11,450 nt of DNA, from positions 1 to 11,450 of the forward strand of contig CAZDEH010000029.1 of assembly GCA_964504665.1 (NCBI GenBank). The letters run 5' to 3'. The stretch's first letter is position 1; the number at the start of each line of letters is the position of its first letter. Source of the DNA: STC-54 sp964504665 (lineage in GTDB: Bacteria; Patescibacteriota; Microgenomatia; Daviesbacterales; UBA10151). Shown piece after piece: positions 1-5,281 of this stretch. The position numbers and the translations under genes are program-made. The notes under the pieces were generated by a model that was not told the DNA's origin, did no database searches, and saw nothing but the letters and a program-made list of their open reading frames with translations.

Positions 1-125
1 TAGGTGGGAAGGGTCTGGCTGTTCGCCAGTTAAAGCGGTACGCGAGCTGGGTTCAAACCGTCGTAAGACAGGTTGGACTCTATCCAGTATGGGCGTTTTG
101 ATTCTTGAGGGAAGTTGTCTCTAGT
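1..125 (+). rRNA. rrl: 23S rRNA, 3' region, exon upstream of the intron (5' end outside window)
   Basis: This matches the region of bacterial 23S rRNA leading to helix 95 (the sarcin-ricin stem). Recognisable conserved blocks are GGCTGTTCGCCA, AAAGCGGTACGCGAGCTGGG, GACAGGTTGG and the TCTCTAGT at the start of the sarcin-ricin loop. The expected continuation, ACGAGAGGACC, is absent at 126 and reappears at 825, so the gene is split by an insertion. The 5' part of the gene lies before the window. The exon boundary at T125 is set by a canonical P1 helix in the intron, with a U.G wobble at the splice site. Confidence 0.95.
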
Positions 126-824
126 AAGCAATTGCTACTAGTCGAAGAGATTCGACTTGACAAATTGGCTAATAACGGTGAAGCCCTCTTGATTTTGGGT
201 TTAATTTGGTTCTATACTAAATCCATATATAAAAATCAATGGGTAATACCGTGGGAAGACTTTCTAAAGCAAATCAAACTAATTTTGCGTATATAGCAGG
301 ATTTTTGGATGGTGACGGAAGTATTATGCTTCAGTTACATCGAAGAGAATCCGGCAAAGATGTTTTTCGGATAAAAACTACAATATGTTTTTACCAAGAT
401 AAACGTCATCTTGAAAAGATGAAATGGTTTAAAGAAATTTTGGGATGTGGGTATTTATATACCCGCAAAGATGGAATTTCTGAGCTAAGAATAGAAGGAT
501 TTCAAAGAGTATTTGAAGTTCTGACTAATCTAAAGCCATTTTTGAAATTTAAGAAAAAGCAAACAAGTTTGATGCTAAAAATTATTCCTAAACTACAACA
601 AAAATCATTTTTAAATGAACAAGTTGTAATTTGGATTAAGAAGATGAGGGAATATAACTATATTTCTCATCAGGCAAATGTTTTAGTAAATGTCCCCGTA
701 ACGACTTATAAATAAGGTACCAGATATTCTGGAACAGAAACTTATTTTATATGCCAACTCCGCAGCGTAAAGTCGGCGGAGAAGATATAGTCTGATCCTC
801 TAAGAAATTAGAGTAAACATAATG
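126..824 (+). ncRNA. Group I self-splicing intron in the 23S sarcin-ricin loop
   Basis: Core helices can be drawn by eye. P1 is exon UAGU plus intron AA (122-127) pairing with 132-137, closed by a GCAA tetraloop, with the splice-site U125 opposite G134. P2 is 141-146/151-156 with a GAGA loop. P3 is 165-169/753-757, P4 is 175-179/248-252 and P5 is 181-186/197-202. P8 is 758-763/776-781. The AAGATATAGTC-like P7 3' strand is at 782-792, pairing with the CAGA..CT stretch at 735-742. P9 is CUCUAA-GAAA-UUAGAG (798-813). The intron ends in G824, as group I introns do, and joining U125 to A825 restores a normal sarcin-ricin loop. The endonuclease gene sits in the P6 loop and runs into P4/P6 at its ends. 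Subgroup not assigned. Confidence 0.9.
239..715 (+). CDS. Intron-encoded LAGLIDADG homing endonuclease
   Basis: This 158-aa protein carries a single LAGLIDADG motif at residues 18-28 (YIAGFLDGDGS), including the acidic DGDG end that supplies the metal-binding catalytic residue. Near residues 98-106 it has the KPFLKFKKK block typical of the second half of the LAGLIDADG_1 family. A single motif and this length imply it works as a homodimer, like I-CreI. The family cleaves intronless alleles of its host site, so the expected target is the uninterrupted 23S sarcin-ricin region. The frame is intact, so the element may still be mobile. ATG at 239 is the first start and lies just before the P4 3' strand. 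No Shine-Dalgarno is visible. The C-terminal codons overlap the presumed P6 3' strand (about 692-697). Confidence 0.92.
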   Translation: MGNTVGRLSKANQTNFAYIAGFLDGDGSIMLQLHRRESGKDVFRIKTTICFYQDKRHLEKMKWFKEILGCGYLYTRKDGISELRIEGFQRVFEVLTNLKPFLKFKKKQTSLMLKIIPKLQQKSFLNEQVVIWIKKMREYNYISHQANVLVNVPVTTYK

Positions 825-1090
825 ACGAGAGGACCGAGACGAGGGAACCTCTAGTGTGCCGGTTGTATTAAAAGTGCAACGCCGGGTAGCTACGTTCCTT
901 CCTGATAAGCGCTGAAAGCATCTAAGCACGAAGCAGATCCTAAGATAAGGAATCTTTAAGACCCCTGGCAGACTACCAGGTCGCCGTAAGGCGAACCTCG
1001 TCAGCCGTAAGGCGAGACGGGTTGATAGGTTAGCGGTGTAAGCATTGTAAGATGTTTAGCCTACTAATACTAATGGTCATCGTTGAGATT
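825..1090 (+). rRNA. rrl: 23S rRNA, 3' exon
   Basis: The exon resumes with ACGAGAGGACCGAGAC, completing the sarcin-ricin loop and helix 95. It continues through GCCGGGTAGCTACGTTC, GCGCTGAAAGCATCTAAGCAC, GTTGATAGG and CTACTAATACTAATGG, all characteristic of the 23S 3' end. The mature 3' end is placed at about 1090 by comparison with the E. coli terminus, uncertain by about 10 nt. Between the CCTGG/CCAGG hairpin and GTTGATAGG there are two GUAA-capped hairpins that share the 12-nt repeat GCCGTAAGGCGA (983-994 and 1004-1015). They lie in the variable helix 98-99 region. Confidence 0.95.
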
Positions 1091-1092
1091 TT

Positions 1093-1178
1093 TTGGCAAG
1101 CCTTCGGTTTGTCTACCGTCTACAGTCTTCCGTCTTCCGCTTCTAGCGGTAGTCGGTAGTCGGAAAGCGGTTAGCCAA
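1093..1178 (+). repeat. Long imperfect hairpin just after 23S, with 7-nt repeats in both arms
   Basis: TTGGCAAGCC (1093-1102) pairs with GGTTAGCCAA (1169-1178) with one mismatch. Inside, CCGCT/AGCGG (1137-1141/1145-1149) closes a 3-nt loop. The 5' arm is a run of heptamers (GTCTACC, GTCTACA, GTCTTCC, GTCTTCC from 1111). The 3' arm repeats GTCGGTA/GTCGGAA (1152-1165). The arms pair with U.U mismatches every three to four bases. No U-tract follows, so it is not a classical terminator. It may help form the 23S 3' end, or be an intergenic inverted repeat. Confidence 0.6.
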
Positions 1179-1222
1179 ACATAGTCGTATTCACATTTTG
1201 AAGTACAAAAAGATTTTGGTTA

Positions 1223-1732
1223 TTAATACACAATCACACTACCGTGAAGTTTGAGTGGATCTGTTTCATCATGGTAGCTAAAAGTACCGATAGTATTGAA
1301 AGTAAAGATAGCTGAGGAAGAAGGAGCAATGGTTTTATTTAATGTAGGGGGTGAGTTATGCAGTGGGTGAGGATTAGAGAAAATTTTGTGGACTGTTTGA
1401 TCGGTGTTTACCCACACAACTGAAGTACCTTTTTTAATCCGGACGGCGGCGGGGATAATTCCTATCTGACTGATCATCACCTGGGTTTTATCGGGAGCAG
1501 GGGGAATAGCAGTAAAACCTTTCAAGTTCTGGGTAGGTTGAAGTTGTGGTTGGGGTAGAAAACGGGAGAATAACTGTTTTTGTTGGGTAAATAGGTAAAT
1601 AGTTCCTGTTAAAACTATCACAAAAATACCTATTCCCCAAACTAACTTCTTTTTAAAAGTAGACTGGGGAATGTCAGGACTGATATACGCTTCATTGATA
1701 GGTGGGATGGTAGGTTGGTTATTGGTAAACAT
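1223..1732 (-). CDS. Membrane-anchored cupredoxin-like protein A without the blue-copper Cys
   Basis: 169 aa. Residues 27-29 are Lys, followed by one transmembrane segment at about 30-48, a Pro/Gln-rich spacer (59-80) and a cupredoxin fold (82-169). Fold markers are VVWVNTD before His115, the NPHPLH loop (His122, His125), and GTFSYHDETDP followed by HGSVIVY at the last strand. In plastocyanin-type domains the penultimate loop reads Y-C-x2-H-x2-M. Here the Cys position is His154 and the Met position is Leu. A metal site built only of His and acidic residues is therefore likely, of unknown redox role. The topology suggests an extracytoplasmic domain tethered to the membrane. It is a paralogue of the protein at 3838-4269. 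ATG 1732 follows a plausible promoter at 1751-1779. No clear Shine-Dalgarno. Confidence 0.82.
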   Translation of the reverse strand: MFTNNQPTIPPINEAYISPDIPQSTFKKKLVWGIGIFVIVLTGTIYLFTQQKQLFSRFLPQPQLQPTQNLKGFTAIPPAPDKTQVMISQIGIIPAAVRIKKGTSVVWVNTDQTVHKIFSNPHPLHNSPPTLNKTIAPSSSAIFTFNTIGTFSYHDETDPLKLHGSVIVY

Positions 1733-1750
1733 TGATTCTTTCTATTTAAA

Positions 1751-1779
1751 ATATTAGATCCTCTGATTTAAGAAAACAA
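1751..1779 (-). promoter_or_regulatory. Putative promoter for cupredoxin A
   Basis: On the minus strand, TTGTTT (1779-1774) is followed after 17 nt by TAATAT (1756-1751). This would start transcription near 1744, about 12 nt before the ATG at 1732. It lies in the 102-bp divergent interval shared with the pilin gene promoter. Sequence match only. Confidence 0.45.
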
Positions 1780-1799
1780 GTATGGGCTACTAACCAACA

Positions 1800-1828
1800 T
1801 TGACTTGTTTACTTGATCTCTCCATAAT
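1800..1828 (+). promoter_or_regulatory. Putative promoter for the pilin-like gene
   Basis: TTGACT (1800-1805) and CATAAT (1823-1828) are separated by 17 nt. The expected start site, seven bases after the -10 box, is G1835. That base is the first of the in-frame GTG chosen as the start codon, so the mRNA could be leaderless. Confidence 0.55.
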
Positions 1829-1834
1829 AATCTT

Positions 1835-3460
1835 GTGAGGCTTCTTTATGAAAAACATCCAGCTTTAGGTTGGAAAAATAAAAAAAACATCATGGGCTTT
1901 ACCCTGGTAGAGTTGTTGATAGGTATCGCGGTGATAGCCATCTTATCAATAATTGGAGTGATAGTTTTAAGCAACCTGCATCGTATGGCTCAAGACGCCC
2001 GGAGGAAGGAAGATCTGCAAGCCATTGCTAGAGCATATGAAGTGGGTTACAACGGAGTTTACCACCAGCTTTCCGGTAGTGCGTTTGCAGCCAATACTAT
2101 TCCAGAAGATCCGGCCGGAAAAATTTATTTCGGACAACTGAGTACGGAAACCACAGGATTTCAACTTTGTGTAGCTTTGGAATCTAACCCAAATCCCAGT
2201 TGTGATACTCCCGCAGACAACTGTTTTTGTATCCGCTCAGTTCAAGGGAGCTATGATGCGTCTATAACTCCAACTCCAACTCCAATTCCGACGCCAGCGG
2301 AAACATCCACTCCAACGCCCACCTCGTTACCTGTTGATACCGAACCGCCGTCTCAACCGACCGGTTTAATTACTTCAGCTCCATCCTATAATCAGGTTAA
2401 CCTAATTTGGACTGCTTCTACTGATAATGTGGGAGTGACTAAGTATTGGGTCTTACGGCGGGCTCAACCGTCTCCAGAATTTTTACAGGTTACCTCAGTT
2501 ACCTCTACATCTTATACTGATAACAGTGTTGTCCCTGAGACAACATATGACTATGAGATTGTAGCGGAAGATGCGGCTTTGAATAGCTCAATTCCCTCTG
2601 CCTTGAGTACGGTTATTACTCCTTCGGTTCCTGATACAACCTCTCCTTCTGTGCCTCAAAACGTTCAGGCGGTGGCGCCGGATTCCTGGCATGCAGCTTT
2701 GCAGTGGGATCCCTCTACTGACAATATTGGAGTGGTGAGCTATGATATTTTACGGGATGGTGTCTTACAAACTAATATTTCTTCCTCAACCTGTACTGCA
2801 ATTTGTACTTATGGGGAAGGCTCCTTGAATGCTAATACTACTTATTCATATACAGTCAAAGCCAAAGACGCCGCCGGTAACTCCTCCGCTGAATCTACCT
2901 CCGCTCCTGTTACCACTCCACCTGAGGCTACCCCTACCCCCACTCCAACCCCCACTCCAACCCCCACTCCCGCGCCTACTTATCAGTTAGTTTTTATTAC
3001 TGCGACCGCAACTACCGGGTCTTTAGGTGGTTTGAGCGGGGCAGATACTAAATGTCAAACTGATGCAAATAATGCCGGATTATCATCCTTCACCTTTAAA
3101 GCCTGGTTAAGCGATGGAACAACCAGCGCTGCTACCAGAATCACCAACAAGTCTTCCTTACCCTACAAGATGCCAAATGGTGTGACGGTAGCTAATGACT
3201 GGACCGATTTGACTGACAATACATTGCAGAACGCTATCACAATTACTGCTGCTAATACATCGGTGGCATCCGGTCCTGTCTGGACGAATACAACTACAGC
3301 TGGGGCAATTAGTACGGCACACTGTCTTACTTGGGGTAACGGTGCTCCTTCTAAAACGGGTATTAAAGGGTTAAGTAGTTCTACTACTGCGACCTGGACT
3401 AATAATTCTACTCAAGGTTGTAATATTGTTTCACGTTTGTATTGTATTCAGGATCCTTAA
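1835..3460 (+). CDS. Pilin-like surface protein: prepilin N-terminus, two FN3 domains, DUF1554 C-terminus
   Basis: 541 aa. Residues 1-21 form a basic leader ending in Gly. The prepilin-peptidase site is G21/FTLVE, followed by the hydrophobic helix to about 48. A short pilin globular region with four Cys (112-132) runs to about 140. A Thr-Pro linker (145-165) precedes FN3 domains at about 171-262 and 269-360. A second Thr-Pro linker (366-382) leads to a C-terminal domain (383-541) resembling DUF1554, with LGGLSGADTKCQ, FKAWLSDGT, VANDWTDL, PVWTNT and RLYCIQ as family-like blocks. It probably sits in a type IV pilus-like filament or the membrane and displays the DUF1554 domain; its ligand is unknown. 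The GTG start is chosen because it gives a basic leader and coincides with a promoter-predicted start. The next candidate, ATG 1892, would leave only Met-Gly before the cleavage site. Six bases separate it from the next gene. Confidence 0.88.
   Translation: MRLLYEKHPALGWKNKKNIMGFTLVELLIGIAVIAILSIIGVIVLSNLHRMAQDARRKEDLQAIARAYEVGYNGVYHQLSGSAFAANTIPEDPAGKIYFGQLSTETTGFQLCVALESNPNPSCDTPADNCFCIRSVQGSYDASITPTPTPIPTPAETSTPTPTSLPVDTEPPSQPTGLITSAPSYNQVNLIWTASTDNVGVTKYWVLRRAQPSPEFLQVTSVTSTSYTDNSVVPETTYDYEIVAEDAALNSSIPSALSTVITPSVPDTTSPSVPQNVQAVAPDSWHAALQWDPSTDNIGVVSYDILRDGVLQTNISSSTCTAICTYGEGSLNANTTYSYTVKAKDAAGNSSAESTSAPVTTPPEATPTPTPTPTPTPTPAPTYQLVFITATATTGSLGGLSGADTKCQTDANNAGLSSFTFKAWLSDGTTSAATRITNKSSLPYKMPNGVTVANDWTDLTDNTLQNAITITAANTSVASGPVWTNTTTAGAISTAHCLTWGNGAPSKTGIKGLSSSTTATWTNNSTQGCNIVSRLYCIQDP
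2937..2970 (+). repeat. 12-bp tandem repeat encoding the Thr-Pro linker
   Basis: CCCCCACTCCAA occurs at 2937-2948 and 2949-2960, with a 10-base partial copy at 2961-2970, all in frame and encoding alternating Thr-Pro. A related 6-bp CTCCAA run encodes the first linker near 2268-2285. Such runs can change linker length by slippage without shifting the frame when whole units are gained or lost. Confidence 0.8.
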
Positions 3461-3466
3461 TAAGCT

Positions 3467-3826
3467 ATGAAACTGACATTTAGAAATATTAAAATCTTTA
3501 TAATTTCCTATTTAGCAATATTTATTGGTTTGAACTTGATCCTCACTATTTTCTTATCTCCCTCCACTTTGAATTTGGAAAATATCCTTGATAGTTTTAA
3601 TCTTTCTTTCCTGTCTTGTTCACAGGTACCCCCTAACAATTATCTTATCTCCAGCTTTTGCTCATCCAGATTACAACTGATTGCAGTGAATGTTTATTTA
3701 GCTACCATTTCTTATATAGGCGTGTTTAGCCGTAAGCTGAAATATTCCCATTGGATAATTATGTTCGTTTTTCTTAATTTATTATTAGCTGCAGCCTGGT
3801 TTTTGAAGGATTTATTACGGGTTTGA
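3467..3826 (+). CDS. Small integral membrane protein, function unknown
   Basis: 119 aa with three hydrophobic segments at about 8-30, 69-88 and 94-113. Between the first two lies a 38-residue loop with Cys51 and Cys65, which could form a disulfide if it faces outward. The start lies 6 nt after the stop of the pilin-like gene, so the two are very likely co-transcribed. I do not recognise a family. It could be a membrane partner of the pilin-like protein, but that rests on position only. Its stop is 11 nt from the stop of the convergent cupredoxin B gene, with no obvious terminator between them. Confidence 0.7.
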   Translation: MKLTFRNIKIFIISYLAIFIGLNLILTIFLSPSTLNLENILDSFNLSFLSCSQVPPNNYLISSFCSSRLQLIAVNVYLATISYIGVFSRKLKYSHWIIMFVFLNLLLAAAWFLKDLLRV

Positions 3827-3837
3827 AGTGAGAGGCA

Positions 3838-4269
3838 TTATTGGACAATAATCTTTCCCTGTATTCCTTGTGGATCGTTTTCATCATGATAAGTATAACT
3901 ACCGGTTCTCTCAGCCTCAAAAGTGAAAGACTCTTTAGTCTGTAAAACTGGGCTTTCAAACCCCTTGATACCCAGAAAAACCTCATGTACGGGATGAGAG
4001 CCGGAAGCAATTTGGTGAGGCTGATCGTCGTTATTTACCCAAGTTATTTGGTCTCCTTCTTTTACCAGAATAGTGACAGGATCAAAACCAAGTTTGGTAA
4101 TAGACACTCTGGCTTCAACAATAGAAGCATTTGCGGAAAAGATATTCAATAAGGAAAACCCGGTCGTCCGGCTCAAAAAGATAATTATAGTTAATATAAC
4201 GGAAAGAATGAGTAAAGCCAGGTAGATAAATAATATCCTTTCATCTTTGTTGGTATCTGCTGCTATCAT
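3838..4269 (-). CDS. Membrane-anchored cupredoxin-like protein B without the blue-copper Cys
   Basis: 143 aa: one transmembrane segment (about 12-32), then a cupredoxin domain (51-143). Markers are ITWVNNDDQPHQI (His85), SGSHPVHE (His92, His95) and GSYTYHDENDPQGIQG (His128) before the final strand. As in paralogue A, His replaces the Cys ligand and the Met position is Ile. Both proteins share a His / HPxH / YHDExDP pattern, which suggests one conserved alternative metal site. ATG 4269 is 5 nt after the stop of the upstream FN3 protein gene, so the two form an operon. The domain should lie outside the membrane. Whether it binds copper, or any metal, cannot be told from sequence. Confidence 0.85.
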   Translation of the reverse strand: MIAADTNKDERILFIYLALLILSVILTIIIFLSRTTGFSLLNIFSANASIVEARVSITKLGFDPVTILVKEGDQITWVNNDDQPHQIASGSHPVHEVFLGIKGFESPVLQTKESFTFEAERTGSYTYHDENDPQGIQGKIIVQ

Positions 4270-4274
4270 GATGG

Positions 4275-4964
4275 TCAGTTCTTCAGTGCATTTAGTATAA
4301 CGTCATAAGTAATTTGTTGGTTTAGAGTAAGGGTAACTGTAGCTCTCTGTTCACGGTGATCTTTGGCTGAAAAATCCAGAGTATATTTTCCTTTAGGTAG
4401 GTTACGGATAGAATAGACGCCATATGAATTTGTGCTATAAGTTTTTTTAGTGCCTTCGACCGTAACCGTGACGGTTGCCCCCGGAAGTTTACTTTGTGTA
4501 TTGGAAGATATTGTCCCGGTGATAATTCCTCCTTCAAGCTTTGCATAAGTTGTAGCAGTAACAGGTAGAGAGTTAGCCGAATAATTTCCGCTGCTACTGA
4601 CTGTCCGCACATAATAGCTATATAAAGTAGCAGGATTGAGTCCCACGTCACCTAAAGAAGTACTCTCTACAGCAGCGATTTTATGATCATTACGGTAAAC
4701 CTCATAGGTTACAGCACTCGTGGTAGTAGAGGTCCAGGATAAATTGATCTGTGAATAGGAGATGACACCAGCCTGAAGATTTGACGGAGGAGGCAGAGTT
4801 TGCAGGTCACTGGCAAAAGAAGATGGTTTGGGATAAAGGAAACTAAATAACCGGTCTTTAAAAGGGAAAATTGCAGTAATAGCTAAGAAGACAGTAAGAC
4901 CAATTAAAAATAATAAAATAATTAACTGGGTTTGTGGCAAGAATGGTTGTTCAGCTTTTCCCAT
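4275..4964 (-). CDS. Membrane-anchored protein with FN3 and carboxypeptidase-regulatory-like domains
   Basis: 229 aa. A transmembrane helix at about 12-33 is followed by a linker, an FN3 domain (58-138: SQINLSWTS, TYEVYRN, YYVRTVSSSGNYS) and a carboxypeptidase-regulatory-like beta-sandwich (145-228: IITGTISS, LPGATVTVT, YSTNSYGVYSIRNLPKGKYTL, ending in VILNALKN). These folds are structural or adhesive on cell surfaces; no catalytic motif is visible. It is first in a two-gene operon with cupredoxin B, which suggests the two act at the same surface. The start at 4964 gives a short N-terminal tail before the membrane helix. Upstream lies the divergent 5S rRNA promoter. No convincing promoter of its own was found. 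Confidence 0.83.
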   Translation of the reverse strand: MGKAEQPFLPQTQLIILLFLIGLTVFLAITAIFPFKDRLFSFLYPKPSSFASDLQTLPPPSNLQAGVISYSQINLSWTSTTTSAVTYEVYRNDHKIAAVESTSLGDVGLNPATLYSYYVRTVSSSGNYSANSLPVTATTYAKLEGGIITGTISSNTQSKLPGATVTVTVEGTKKTYSTNSYGVYSIRNLPKGKYTLDFSAKDHREQRATVTLTLNQQITYDVILNALKN

Positions 4965-5012
4965 AGGATTTTAACTTAGTGTATCATTTTATCAGCAGGT
5001 TGAATAGGGCGG

Positions 5013-5041
5013 TTGATTCTAAGACTAAAATTTGTTATACT
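5013..5041 (+). promoter_or_regulatory. Dedicated promoter of the 5S rRNA gene
   Basis: TTGATT (5013-5018) and TATACT (5036-5041) are separated by 17 nt, with a TG extended -10 at 5033-5034. The predicted start, near 5048, falls on the mature 5' end of 5S deduced from helix I (5047). The 5S RNA may therefore need no 5' processing. Confidence 0.75.
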
Positions 5042-5046
5042 GTGTG

Positions 5047-5194
5047 TCCGGTGATTTGAGCGAAGTGGTACGACCTGATCAGCCTCGGCTAGACGTAAGT
5101 CTAGACGGGTCCCATCCCGAACTCAGTAGTCAAACGCTTCAGCGGCGACGATACTTTGGTCGAAAGGCCCTGGGACAATAGCTCATTGCCGGAA
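5047..5194 (+). rRNA. rrf: 5S ribosomal RNA with a 31-nt insertion
   Basis: Conserved 5S blocks are ACCTGATC, CCATCCCGAACTCAGTAGT, CAAACGCTTCAGCGGCGACGA and the terminal ATTGCCGGA. Helix I pairs 5047-5055 with 5185-5193 over nine base pairs including two wobbles. The gene is about 148 nt; without the extra segment at 5081-5111 it is about 117, the normal bacterial size. It is not next to the 23S gene: nearly 4 kb and five protein genes, three on the other strand, lie between. It has its own promoter (5013-5041) and terminator (5221-5251) and is followed by the ribosomal protein S1 gene. Confidence 0.95.
5081..5111 (+). other. Hairpin insertion in loop C of 5S rRNA
   Basis: Standard 5S sequence reads from ACCTGATC directly into CCATCCCGAAC. 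Here 31 extra bases interrupt it; the exact edges may shift by one or two bases because of repeated C/T. The insert folds as CUAGAC-GUAA-GUCUAG (5089-5104), a six-pair stem with a GNRA tetraloop. A G.A mismatch and four more pairs (5084-5087/5106-5109) extend it. It sits at the 5' side of loop C, about E. coli positions 35-37, near where ribosomal protein uL5 contacts 5S. Confidence 0.85.
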
Positions 5195-5213
5195 CTCGAA
5201 AGAGTTACGGCAA
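5186..5213 (+). other. Alternative hairpin that competes with 5S helix I
   Basis: TTGCCG (5186-5191) can pair with CGGCAA (5208-5213). A G.A mismatch (5192/5207) then joins AACUC-GAAA-GAGUU (5193-5206). The 5' arm is the same strand that forms 5S helix I, so the two structures exclude each other. It may guide 3'-end trimming of the precursor. Confidence 0.6.
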
Positions 5214-5220
5214 GAGGCAT

Positions 5221-5251
5221 AACAGTGGCTCATTGCTAGATTGTTTTTTTT
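5221..5251 (+). terminator. Intrinsic terminator of the 5S transcription unit
   Basis: AACAGU (5221-5226) pairs with AUUGUU (5240-5245), and GGC pairs with GCU inside, with a two-base AG bulge. Eight T residues (5244-5251) follow. The stem is moderate, so some read-through into the S1 gene is possible. Confidence 0.65.
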
Positions 5252-5281
5252 AAAATCAATAAGAAAGTTAGGAATGAATGA

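Noticed and set aside
105..296. A 63-codon frame beginning in the 23S exon.
   Set aside because: It runs across the exon-intron boundary and the P1-P5 helices, and shows no protein-like motif.
747..929. A 60-codon minus-strand frame.
   Set aside because: It lies antisense to the intron 3' core and the 23S exon, which are constrained as RNA.
1848..1868. ATG with a GAGG ribosome-binding site at the correct distance, upstream of the pilin gene.
   Set aside because: It stops after six codons and is out of frame with the pilin. A tiny leader peptide cannot be excluded but has no support.
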